Shown here in pieces: positions 1 through 7,515 of a stretch of DNA of 40,103 bases. The notes beneath the pieces were generated by a model. The model saw only the letters and a list, made by a program, of their open reading frames with translations, made no database searches and was not told the DNA's origin. The translations under genes were made by a program, and so were the position numbers. The first letter of the stretch is position 1. The number at the start of each line of letters is the position of its first letter. Origin of the DNA: Bacteroides sp. (GTDB taxonomy: Bacteria; Bacteroidota; Bacteroidia; Bacteroidales; Bacteroidaceae); assembly GCA_015060765.1 (NCBI GenBank), contig SUXW01000026.1, positions 1-40,103 of the forward strand, in the 5' to 3' direction.

Positions 1-386
1 ACCGCTTCCGTACAAAACCCGGTGCGGCCGTCTACAGGGGATACAGTGACCGGTGCATCGTGGCGGTGATTGAAGGGTGCACCTACAGCCAGCTGCAGGC
101 CAATACGGCACTGAAGCAACAACTGGCTCTGTTGGAGACATTCAACACAGGTACGGAATCGGGGCGGAACGCCTTGAAGGCATGCAATGCGGCCATCCGC
201 TCCGCCCTGCCTGCCGGAATGACGGCCGTGACCTACACCTGGGACCCCGACCGTGGCATCACGTCGGAAACGGACGCTTCCGGAAACACCACCTATTTTG
301 AATACGACAGTTTCGGACGCCTGGCCGCCGTACGCAATGCCGACTGGCAGGTGGAAGAGAACCACGAATACCATTTCAAGCAGTAA
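1..386 (+). CDS. YD-repeat (RHS-like) protein, C-terminal end only
   Basis: The reading frame is open from the first bases of the window (codons from position 3) to the TAA at 384-386, so this is the 3' end of a larger gene whose start lies outside. The last ~55 residues contain YD-type repeats (DASGNTTYFEYDSFGRL), the beta-strand repeat that builds RHS/YD shells. The protein ends in NHEYHFKQ with no toxin tip. Only about 20 bases separate it from the RHS gene that follows, so the two are probably co-transcribed, and this product may be a partner or an N-terminal shell component of that secreted protein. The upstream part has no motif I recognise. GC content is high, like the RHS core that follows. 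Confidence 0.75.
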   Translation, partial: RFRTKPGAAVYRGYSDRCIVAVIEGCTYSQLQANTALKQQLALLETFNTGTESGRNALKACNAAIRSALPAGMTAVTYTWDPDRGITSETDASGNTTYFEYDSFGRLAAVRNADWQVEENHEYHFKQ

Positions 387-415
387 CCATCATTAACCAT
401 TAAAAAATGTATTTT

Positions 416-3400
416 ATGAAAAGAACGATCATATCCTTATTGCTCTGTGCACTTGCCTGCGCCTCCATGGCACAGGTAAGCGGCCAGAACTACATCCGCA
501 GCAGACGGATGCTCGATGCCACAGGCGGCAGCCATGTGGACAACATCACGTATTACGACGGTCAGGGACGGGCTTTCCAGACGGTGTCCAAATCCGTACA
601 GTCGGGAACCGTAAAGGAGCGTATGGCTACCTTGCAGGAATACGACGGGAAGGGACGTGCCACCGTAGGTTGGCTTCCCACTCCGGTTTCGGAAGACTAT
701 ACGGTTCCGGCCACATTGAAGTCAACAGCTAAGGGAAGCACCGGTTATAACGACACCTGTCCTTTTGAAACCACTGTATACGAGAACTCCCCGTTGGACC
801 GTGTACAGCTGCAGTACGGGGCGGGTGCAGCCTGGTACAACTCCCATCCCGTAAGTTCCGAATGGATGACCAACACCGTAAGCGGTGACCTGTCGTGCAA
901 GAAATATACTACCGACGGCACCACCCTGAGCGGCGGCACTGCCACCCATGCAGCGGGGACACTGTATGTAACCAAGACTACCGATGAGGACGGGAACGTG
1001 AGCTATACCTTTGTAGATGGTGAGGAACGCACCTTGCTGGAACGACGCATGAACGGTACCGAGCAGCTCGACACCTATTATGTGTACGACGACTACGGTC
1101 GCCTGTGCTTCGTGCTGCAGCCCATGTACCAGACCACGGCAAATGTCAGTCTGTATGCCTTCCAGTACCGGTACAACAACCGCGGGCTGTGCATCTGGAA
1201 GAAGCTGCCCGGAGCGGAACACATCCTCTATGAATACGACGGAGCGGACCGCCTGGTATTCTCGCAGGACGGAGTGCAGCGCACATCCGGCAAGTGGACC
1301 TTCTATGTGTACGACAACCTGAACCGCCTGGTACAGCAGGGTGAGAACACTTCAAAATCGGTTTCCACATCGGGTGTGTACCTGCAGAACTACTACGACA
1401 ACTACAGCTACGTGGGCAGCACCCACTTCCCCAGTGCGGGCTACAATCCCGAAGGGGCAGCCGCCTACAGCAAGGGAAAGTTGACAGGTACGGTGGTGTC
1501 GGTGTTCGGCAGCAGTGAGAAGATTGCCACCATGTACCACTATGACAGCAAGGGACGCATGACCAAAGCCATAGAGAACAACCTAATGAATGGTTATAAC
1601 AAGACTGTGACCACTTACACGTTTACTGACCAACCGGCTACCGTAACGCTTACCCATACGGCCAGCGGAAAGCTGACACAGACCGAAGTGTACACCTATA
1701 CGTATGACCATAGCGACCGTATCAGTTCCGTAACCCATAAGCTGAACAATGGGAGCACAGTGACCCTTGCCAGCTATATGTATGACAACAAGGGTAGATT
1801 GGCCACCAAGAAGCTGCACGGTTCTTCAAGCAACCAGTTGACGTATGCCTACAACATTCGTTCATGGCTGACAGGAATAAGCAGTAGCAAGTTTACCCAA
1901 AACCTGACCTATAACAATGGTAGCACAGGTTTCAATGGTAACATCACCGCAATGAACTGGACGGCCAACGGAAGCAGTCATAGCTACAGCTTTACTTACG
2001 ATAACATGAACCGCATGCTGGATGCCACACATGGTACAGGTGCATACACCGAAAAAGTGACGGGCTATGACAAGAACGGGAACATTATTGGATTGCAGCG
2101 TTACAACTCTTCGTTGATAGATAACTTGACCTATACCTACAGTGGTAACCAGCTTACCAAGGTGGAGGACGCAACGGGCAATAATACCGGTTTTACGGAC
2201 GGTTCGCATACAAACGGTGAATACACTTACGATAATAATGGAAATTTAACGAAAGATTTGAATAAGGGAATAACCAATATATCGTATAATGTGTTATCTT
2301 TGCCATCGGTAGTTACGTTCAGTAACGGCAATACCATCACTTACCTGTACACTGCTGACGGAAGAAAACTCCGCACAATACATGTAATCAGTGGTACAGC
2401 CACTACAACCGACTACTGCGGAAACGTGATCTATGAAAATGGCACCCAGAAGCTGTTGCTGACGGAAGAAGGGTACATTGACCTGGCGAACTCCAACACG
2501 TATTATTATTACCTGAAAGACCATCAGGGCAATAACCGTGTGGTGCTAAGTTCAAGTGGTACTGTGATGGAAACCAACCATTACTATCCGTTCGGTGGTG
2601 TGTTCTCTACAAGTACCAATGTACAGCCATACAAGTACAATGGTAAGGAACTGGATACCAGGAACGGCTTGAACTGGTATGATTATGGAGCACGCCATTA
2701 TGATGCGGCACTTGGTCGTTGGCATGTGATGGACCCGTTGAGTGAGAAATACTTCTCGGGCAGTCCTTATATTTATTGCGGTAGCAATCCTGTGAATCGG
2801 ATAGATTTGTTCGGCATGGATTATTGGAGTACAAGTAACCCCGATGAAATCAGCAAATTCTGGAGCTGGATGTCGCAAAGTGGTGAAAATGGCATCGGTA
2901 CATATTCATTCATAACTGATTCCTGGAATAGAATGACTGACAAGGTATTCCTTGAAGCGTATGGAAAGTATGGTCAGCAGGCTCTGACTTACAATGACCA
3001 GACCAACAAACCCTATTCGTCGTATGTGACGTATGAAAATGGAGAGATTGTGGTGAATGGGGTGAGTACTCCAGCTTTGGGACTTTTATCTAATAAGGCT
3101 TTCGGTTTGGAGGATGCATATTCTTTGGGAATGACTACAGGAGGGATCTTTGCCGGAGCGAAGGAATTGTCTTATGTATCCGGCGGCAGCTGGAAAGGTA
3201 AGAACGGTAAATGGAATAATTTGTCATGGGGCGGAAACCAATATACAGGTGCAAGAAGAATTGCGGTAAGTAAGGCTAATTTATATAAAGGTATAGGTAG
3301 AGGATTATTTGTTATAGATACATTCAAGAATATAAATGATATGATCAAAACTCATGAACTTACTATACCTTCCATGAATATAGCAATTAATGCTATTAGT

Positions 3401-3538
3401 ACGTTTGGGGGTATACCGGGAATGTTTATTGGCGGGGTTTATTATTATATAATGACGTTTGATAGTAGACCAGTATATCCTTTGAAAGTTAATAAAACAA
3501 TTGCTCCTCGTGATAACACGTTTGTTGCACCTCATTAA
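416..3538 (+). CDS. Exported RHS-repeat protein with variable C-terminal toxin tip
   Basis: About 1040 residues. The start at 416 (MKRTIISLLLCALACASMAQ) gives a clean Sec signal peptide; an in-frame ATG at 407 would add three residues. After the signal comes an N-terminal region of the Bacteroidetes RHS type (NYIRSRRMLDATGG), then many YD repeats (YDNKGRL, YDNNGNL). The RHS-associated core lies near residues 700-800 (KDHQGNNRVVL, YDYGARHYDAALGRW, DPLSEKY). The tip after NRIDLFG (about residue 800 on) is some 240 residues, much more AT-rich than the core, and matches no toxin family I know. It contains a Gly-rich hydrophobic stretch near its end (IPGMFIGGVYYYIM). In known polymorphic toxins the core encloses or releases the tip. 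The next gene overlaps the stop by one base and is a membrane protein, the expected place for the immunity gene. Toxin activity is inferred from architecture. Confidence 0.85.
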   Translation: MKRTIISLLLCALACASMAQVSGQNYIRSRRMLDATGGSHVDNITYYDGQGRAFQTVSKSVQSGTVKERMATLQEYDGKGRATVGWLPTPVSEDYTVPATLKSTAKGSTGYNDTCPFETTVYENSPLDRVQLQYGAGAAWYNSHPVSSEWMTNTVSGDLSCKKYTTDGTTLSGGTATHAAGTLYVTKTTDEDGNVSYTFVDGEERTLLERRMNGTEQLDTYYVYDDYGRLCFVLQPMYQTTANVSLYAFQYRYNNRGLCIWKKLPGAEHILYEYDGADRLVFSQDGVQRTSGKWTFYVYDNLNRLVQQGENTSKSVSTSGVYLQNYYDNYSYVGSTHFPSAGYNPEGAAAYSKGKLTGTVVSVFGSSEKIATMYHYDSKGRMTKAIENNLMNGYNKTVTTYTFTDQPATVTLTHTASGKLTQTEVYTYTYDHSDRISSVTHKLNNGSTVTLASYMYDNKGRLATKKLHGSSSNQLTYAYNIRSWLTGISSSKFTQNLTYNNGSTGFNGNITAMNWTANGSSHSYSFTYDNMNRMLDATHGTGAYTEKVTGYDKNGNIIGLQRYNSSLIDNLTYTYSGNQLTKVEDATGNNTGFTDGSHTNGEYTYDNNGNLTKDLNKGITNISYNVLSLPSVVTFSNGNTITYLYTADGRKLRTIHVISGTATTTDYCGNVIYENGTQKLLLTEEGYIDLANSNTYYYYLKDHQGNNRVVLSSSGTVMETNHYYPFGGVFSTSTNVQPYKYNGKELDTRNGLNWYDYGARHYDAALGRWHVMDPLSEKYFSGSPYIYCGSNPVNRIDLFGMDYWSTSNPDEISKFWSWMSQSGENGIGTYSFITDSWNRMTDKVFLEAYGKYGQQALTYNDQTNKPYSSYVTYENGEIVVNGVSTPALGLLSNKAFGLEDAYSLGMTTGGIFAGAKELSYVSGGSWKGKNGKWNNLSWGGNQYTGARRIAVSKANLYKGIGRGLFVIDTFKNINDMIKTHELTIPSMNIAINAISTFGGIPGMFIGGVYYYIMTFDSRPVYPLKVNKTIAPRDNTFVAPH
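986..1345 (+). repeat. RHS repeat block, parental copy of 4129-4488
   Basis: This 360 bp block inside the intact RHS gene aligns without gaps to 4129-4488 in the displaced cassette. The middle part is nearly identical and the differences concentrate at both ends. A second shared block is 2567-2740 with 4698-4871. The pair could recombine in direct orientation. Confidence 0.85.
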
Positions 3539-4005
3539 TGAACAATATGAAACTATTATTTGAAGTTTGTGAATATTTATATTATATAATTTTTTTGTGG
3601 CAGAAAAAATTAAATGGAGAAGGATGGGCACGTTTTTCATCTTTCTATCTTCCTGGTATTATTATAAGTTTAAATCTGATGCTTTTACCAGCCTTATTAT
3701 TAGAATTATATTCGCAATTAGAACAAGAATTGATATATGTTATATTAGGAATTTTTATCTTATATTTTTCAATCCGTTTTGAATTAAATCATGATATGAT
3801 TATGAATAAATTTCAAAATGAAACTAAAGAAAATATTAAATTATGGAAAAAGAAACTCTTCTATTTAATAGCATTTTCAATTGTGTGGCTAATTGTCATA
3901 TTCTTTATCTACCAAATATTAAGACCGGATGAAGTGCAAAACTCTTATCCTTCTGAAGAAGTATTAAACCAATTGCGTAATATAAGATTTTCAAACATCA
4001 AATGA
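3538..4005 (+). CDS. Putative membrane immunity protein for the RHS tip
   Basis: 155 residues, with ATG overlapping the RHS stop by one base (TAATG), which suggests translational coupling; a second ATG at 3547 is possible. Three clear hydrophobic segments are visible at roughly residues 38-58, 63-80 and 108-128, plus a weaker one near residues 13-21, so it is an integral membrane protein. The tail after residue 128 is polar. I recognise no family. Its position directly after the toxin tip is the standard place for an immunity gene in RHS systems, and its AT-rich base composition matches the tip rather than the RHS core, so the two probably moved in together. A membrane location would fit a tip that attacks the inner membrane, but that is inference. 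Confidence 0.65.
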   Translation: MNNMKLLFEVCEYLYYIIFLWQKKLNGEGWARFSSFYLPGIIISLNLMLLPALLLELYSQLEQELIYVILGIFILYFSIRFELNHDMIMNKFQNETKENIKLWKKKLFYLIAFSIVWLIVIFFIYQILRPDEVQNSYPSEEVLNQLRNIRFSNIK

Positions 4006-4014
4006 CTTTATAAT

Positions 4015-4045
4015 TGGTAGATTCAACTTTTAAATGCAATCGAAT
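4015..4045 (+). repeat. Cassette-end motif, copy 1
   Basis: TGGTAG followed by ATTCAACTTTTAAATGCAAT and CGAAT, starting 10 bases after the immunity gene stop. It matches 6167-6197 at 27 of 31 positions, 6390-6414 at 24 of 25, and the IS30-side sequence 39984-40008 at 23 of 25. It is probably either a lone terminal repeat of an IS30-type element or a fixed recombination end for RHS cassettes. Confidence 0.75.
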
Positions 4046-4054
4046 CCTTATTAT

Positions 4055-4090
4055 AAGCTCCTTGGTAAAAGTTAGCCAAGGAGCTTTTTT
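4055..4090 (+). terminator. Rho-independent terminator after the first toxin-immunity unit
   Basis: A perfect 11 bp stem (AAGCTCCTTGG at 4055-4065, its complement at 4076-4086) with a 10-base loop is followed by a run of six T. It closes the RHS-immunity operon and would stop read-through into the displaced cassette. Confidence 0.85.
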
Positions 4091-4092
4091 CG

Positions 4093-5598
4093 GATGAATA
4101 TACTGCTAAAAACATTAGTGATATATGTGAGGACGGCAACATCGGTTATAGTTTTACCGACGGTGAAGGGCGTACCTTGCTGGAACGCCGCATGAACGGC
4201 ACGGAACAGCTCGACATCTATTATGTGTACGACGACTATGACCGCCTGTGCTTCGTGCTGCAACCCATGTACCAGACCACGGCAAATGTCAGTCTGTATG
4301 CCTTCCAGTACCGGTACAACAACCGCGGGCTGTGCATCTGGAAGAAGCTGCCCGGAGCGGAACACATCCTCTATGAATACGACGGAGCGGACCGCCTGGT
4401 ATTCTCGCAGGACGGAGTGCAGCGCACTTCCGGCAAGTGGACCTTCTATGTGTACGACAACCTGAACCGGCCGGTACAGCAGTGTGAGCCACAAGTTGAA
4501 CAATGGCAGCACTGTAACTCTGGCAAGCTATACTTACGACAATAATGGGAATTTAACACAGGATTTGAACAAGGGAATAACCAACATATCGTACAATTTA
4601 TTATCTTTGCCACAGGTAGTTACGTTCAGTAATGGCAATATTACCAGAAAGACCATCAAGGTAACAACCGAGTAGTGTTAAGTTCAGTGGTACTGTGATG
4701 GAGACCAACCATTACTATCCGTTTGGGGGTGTGTTCTCTACAAGTACCAATGTTCAGCCATACAAGTACAACGGTAAGGAACTGGATACAAAGAACGGCT
4801 TGAACTGGTATGATTATGGGGCGAGACATTATGATGCGGCTCTTGGTCGATGGTTTGTGGTGGACCCGTTGGCAGAGAAGGATTATTCTTCAAGTCCATA
4901 CGTGTATTGTAATAATAATCCTATACGCTTCATTGACCCTAATGGTAAGGATGGTTGGGATATAGTCGTTGGATACAGTATAGGCTTTGTAACCAATGTA
5001 ATACCAGGTCAGGGTTTTTACGTGACACTTATACTCCAACAGATGCCTCTGATTATAACAATGCCTTACGAGGAGCTGATAATGCAAGCATGGCTGCAGG
5101 ATTGGCTATGTTTGTTGATGGCGGGAACAAAACTGCAACAGGTAGTGGAGTGGTGACTACCGGATTGGTCGTTTCAGCTGTTAGTGGTGGTACAGCTACC
5201 GTTGTAGGAGGACCTGTTGCTGCAGGCGGAGCTATCGTAATAGGAGCAGGTACAATTGAAATGGGTGCGGGCTCTTTATTAATGAGCAATGCAGAAACAA
5301 ATAAAAATGCTGGATATGATAGAGGAAAGAAAAGTAACGATAAAGAAATAACTTTTACTCAAGGTACCGGTGAAAAGGCAAAAAAATAACAACTCCTATC
5401 CCTAAAGGATTCAGAAAAATTAATGAAAAAACAAAAAATAATATGCCTATTTTCAAAAAAGGTAAAGAATACATTTCACCCGATAGAGATGGGCATAATG
5501 GTGGTATTTGGAAAAAAGCTAATTCAATAAATGATTTAAATAGTAAAAAAACTCGGAGTGGAACTTATAATGAAAATTTAAATAGAATTGGAGATTGA
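4093..5598 (+). pseudogene. Displaced RHS cassette: truncated RHS core plus broken toxin tip
   Basis: This has no usable start: the frame opens after a stop at 4066 and meets no ATG before the RHS homology. Compared with the intact RHS gene it keeps blocks matching 986-1345, ~1731-1780, ~2223-2330 and ~2507-2740, with the pieces between deleted. Frame is lost at the junction near 4484, at ~4687 (one A missing) and in homopolymers at 5015-5019 (T5) and 5380-5386 (A7). Read through those shifts, the tip runs FIDPNGKDGWD, then RDTYTPTDASDYNNALRG, a Gly/Ala-rich segment, and a final domain with ISPDRDGHNGG and GTYNENLNRIGD, a C-terminal toxin-domain pattern I have seen in other Bacteroidetes RHS proteins. 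The stop is at 5596-5598, two bases before the next gene. It is best seen as a silent or decaying orphan tip that could still donate sequence to the expressed RHS gene. Confidence 0.8.
4129..4488 (+). repeat. Direct repeat of RHS block 986-1345
   Basis: Gap-free copy of 986-1345. From about 4263 to 4429 there is almost no difference, while the first ~130 bases carry many. That patchiness suggests recent gene conversion between the two copies. Confidence 0.85.
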
Positions 5599-5600
5599 TT

Positions 5601-6185
5601 ATGAAAAATAAAAAATATTACGCAGAGCAAGAATGGCGATATACCGCAGATGCTATAGTAAAATATCCCCCACAATACTATAATAAAAAAGGCATATATA
5701 CCAAATGTGAATGGACTGAAAGAGATGATGTAGGACTTATATTTGACAATCATCTTTTTACGATAGAGGAATATTTGCTCATGGAACAAAAATATGTCAA
5801 TGCCGTATTGAGAATAATGGAATTGTTAAATTGTAAATATCTAACGATTACATATATTGCAGAAACATCAATGGGAGCCAAATATAACGTTAAAAGAATG
5901 TTGGTTGGTGATTTCTTTGAATATGATAAAGAGTATTTTGATTTCTATGCGAGTATCTATGAAGGGAAAAGATTAAATATTAAACAAATTGAGGATTTAG
6001 TTCGTCTGAATTTACGTCAACTTACTTGCACGTCATTTGCAAATAAAAAGCATCATATAGAATTCCATTTTGGTAATGATTTTTATATGTATTGTAATAA
6101 CCAATTATCCAAAGAAATTCTGAAAATTGAAATTGAAAAAATAGGACTTTATTTAAATCCGATGGATGGTAGATTTCACTTTTAA
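5601..6185 (+). CDS. Putative cytosolic immunity protein of the displaced cassette
   Basis: 194 residues from the ATG at 5601, two bases after the stop of the broken toxin tip; a TTG at 5595 would overlap that stop and is less likely. There is no signal peptide and no membrane segment. The protein is rich in aromatic and charged residues and has low GC, like the tip before it. I recognise no family. Unlike the toxin, this frame is intact over its whole length, as expected if protection is still selected after the toxin was lost, or if neighbours deliver the same toxin. The last codons (GRFHF and TAA) lie inside the second cassette-end motif, so the motif supplies the stop. Whether it is transcribed is unclear, because the strong terminator at 4055-4090 lies upstream and I see no good promoter. 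Confidence 0.6.
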   Translation: MKNKKYYAEQEWRYTADAIVKYPPQYYNKKGIYTKCEWTERDDVGLIFDNHLFTIEEYLLMEQKYVNAVLRIMELLNCKYLTITYIAETSMGAKYNVKRMLVGDFFEYDKEYFDFYASIYEGKRLNIKQIEDLVRLNLRQLTCTSFANKKHHIEFHFGNDFYMYCNNQLSKEILKIEIEKIGLYLNPMDGRFHF

Positions 6186-6197
6186 ATGTAATCGATT
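6167..6197 (+). repeat. Cassette-end motif, copy 2
   Basis: TGGTAGATT then ACTTTTAAATG and AATCGA, 27 of 31 positions identical to 4015-4045. It overlaps the end of the immunity gene and abuts the IS3-type end that starts at 6199. Confidence 0.7.
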
Positions 6198-6198
6198 C

Positions 6199-6330
6199 TG
6201 AACTGTACCCCAAAAGTTAGACACAAAACTTTTGGGGTGTTTTATGTATAGACATCATTATTTTGAAGAACGATTAAACATCGTCAGTCGTTTACTATCA
6301 AGAGAGCCTCTTGAACCTTTGTGCAAAGAA
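6199..6330 (+). mobile_element. IS3-family (IS150-like) left end with start of orfA, truncated
   Basis: It begins TGAACTGTACCCC, of the TG...CCCC type seen at IS150-group ends, and includes a perfect 11 bp inverted repeat (6208-6218 with 6227-6237). An ORF starts at 6244 (MYRHHYFEERLNIV, then LCKELRMP), which resembles the helix-turn-helix start of IS3 OrfA proteins. It breaks off around 6330, where sequence changes to an RHS fragment. No right end or orfB is present, so this is a dead remnant. Family placement rests on the end sequence and about 30 residues. Confidence 0.6.
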
Positions 6331-6389
6331 TTGAGGATGCCACAAGCAATGCCTTCGGTTTTGCGAACGGTGCAAGCACCACCAATGAA
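6331..6389 (+). pseudogene. Short RHS gene remnant
   Basis: About 60 bases that in the right frame read IEDATSNAFGFANGASTTNE, matching VEDATGNNTGF...NGEYTYD of the intact RHS gene (near 2160-2225). It is fused to the IS3 remnant on its left and to a cassette-end motif on its right, so it is the last trace of a third RHS cassette. Confidence 0.6.
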
Positions 6390-6414
6390 TGGTACATTCA
6401 ACTTTTAAATGCAA
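6390..6414 (+). repeat. Cassette-end motif, copy 3
   Basis: TGGTAC followed by ATTCAACTTTTAAATGCAA, 24 of 25 positions as in copy 1. Similarity stops sharply after GCAA, which may mark the true edge of the element. Confidence 0.7.
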
Positions 6415-6440
6415 CCTTATTAAATCTCCCCGACTTTGCA

Positions 6441-6490
6441 ATCAACAAGAAGGAGGACTCACTTCGAAGTGAATCCTCCTTCTTGTTGAT
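6441..6490. terminator. Long hairpin between the RHS remnants and the acyltransferase operon
   Basis: Arms 6441-6464 and 6467-6490 pair almost perfectly (ATCAACAAGAAGGAGGA against its complement, with one mismatch). It lies just after the stop of the minus-strand gene ending at 6507. There is no clear T run on either strand, so it may act as a bidirectional terminator or as a 3' mRNA stabilising structure. Confidence 0.55.
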
Positions 6491-6506
6491 CGCTAACGGA
6501 AAACTC

Positions 6507-7493
6507 TTAAAAATCGCCCTTCAAAACCGGAACGGCACCCGAAGTAAGCTTCAAAGCATCAGGGTGTTGCTGAATGAACGATTCAATGTGACGCAAACGT
6601 TTCTCGGCCAGAATTTCATCGACAGCTATCAGGATTCCTGTTTCTTCCACATCACCGAATCCGTAGTTGATGGCGGTACCAAACATGCGCATGGTGGGCG
6701 ACAAACCCATATAGGCATTGACAAGCGGCGGGATGTTATAACCCAACTTACGCACTTCCGTATTCAGAATGCGATAGTCTTCCTTGAAGGTTTCGCAACA
6801 GAACAATTCCTCCAATATAGCGGGATCGGTCTCCAATTCCAACGGTTTCATCGGAGTTATCAGCTTATCGGCATCTACAAAATGCTTGTTCAGGAAGTAT
6901 AGAATCATATCTCTGCCCTGACGATGGTAGCTGGGATACATGGTCATCTTTCCAAAGAAATATTTCACATTCGGCTTGATAACGGTCAAGGCTCCCAATC
7001 CATCCCAAAGATTATCCAATGCAAAAAGCCCCTTGGCACCGGCACGACTTGACTGATATTCCAGCGTAACGAACGAACGGCCCAATTCAACGGTATAAGG
7101 CAAATACTCCTTCAGGAACTTTTCAGAGAAATTGAACATGTGGGCAGTGGCCAGAATAGGCTTGCCATGTTCGTCGAATTCCACTTCATTTCCCAACAAG
7201 TAACGATATCCTCCTAAAATTTCTTCCGCTTCGGGATTCCATACCACCAACTGCTTGTAGGGATTGGGCATTACATCGTATTCGTCGATATCCATCGATT
7301 TACCTGTACCTCCTCCGGCAAAGCGGAAAGCGATTTCGCGCAAGCGTCCAATCTCCTTCATCACATTCGGAGCATTGTGAGCAGTCACTACATAGATTTC
7401 GTTGTGACTTTTGTTTGTAAATCTCAGACGTCTTTCTTCCGTCAATTCTGATTTAAGAATATCCTTGCTTATCGGTGCAATAATATCTTCCAT
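6507..7493 (-). CDS. glsB: GNAT-fold N-acyltransferase, probable glycine lipid synthase GlsB
   Basis: 328 residues, a complete frame starting MEDIIAPISKD. It belongs to the OlsB/hemolysin-like acyltransferase group: an N-terminal part with GRLREIAFRFAGGGTG and a region LVVWNPEAEEILGGYRYLLG typical of autoinducer-synthase or OlsB-type GNAT folds. In Bacteroides thetaiotaomicron the GlsB protein of this type N-acylates glycine with a fatty acyl group to make the monoacyl precursor of glycine lipids. The O-acyltransferase partner lies immediately upstream with 22 bases between, which is the glsA/glsB pairing known from Bacteroides. No signal peptide or membrane span is visible. It is cytosolic and presumably works at the inner membrane face. 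Assignment rests on the family pattern plus the paired context. Confidence 0.72.
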   Translation of the reverse strand: MEDIIAPISKDILKSELTEERRLRFTNKSHNEIYVVTAHNAPNVMKEIGRLREIAFRFAGGGTGKSMDIDEYDVMPNPYKQLVVWNPEAEEILGGYRYLLGNEVEFDEHGKPILATAHMFNFSEKFLKEYLPYTVELGRSFVTLEYQSSRAGAKGLFALDNLWDGLGALTVIKPNVKYFFGKMTMYPSYHRQGRDMILYFLNKHFVDADKLITPMKPLELETDPAILEELFCCETFKEDYRILNTEVRKLGYNIPPLVNAYMGLSPTMRMFGTAINYGFGDVEETGILIAVDEILAEKRLRHIESFIQQHPDALKLTSGAVPVLKGDF

Positions 7494-7515
7494 ATTTCGT
7501 TATACTTTTTTCTTC

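Noticed and set aside
6244..6408. A 54-codon ORF from the IS3 remnant into the cassette-end motif
   Set aside because: A chimera: the first ~30 codons match orfA, the rest is RHS sequence in a wrong frame. Treated as a remnant rather than a gene.
6321..6902. 193-codon plus-strand frame across the RHS remnant and into glsB
   Set aside because: A chance frame: it starts in the RHS scrap and then reads the complement of the glsB coding sequence.
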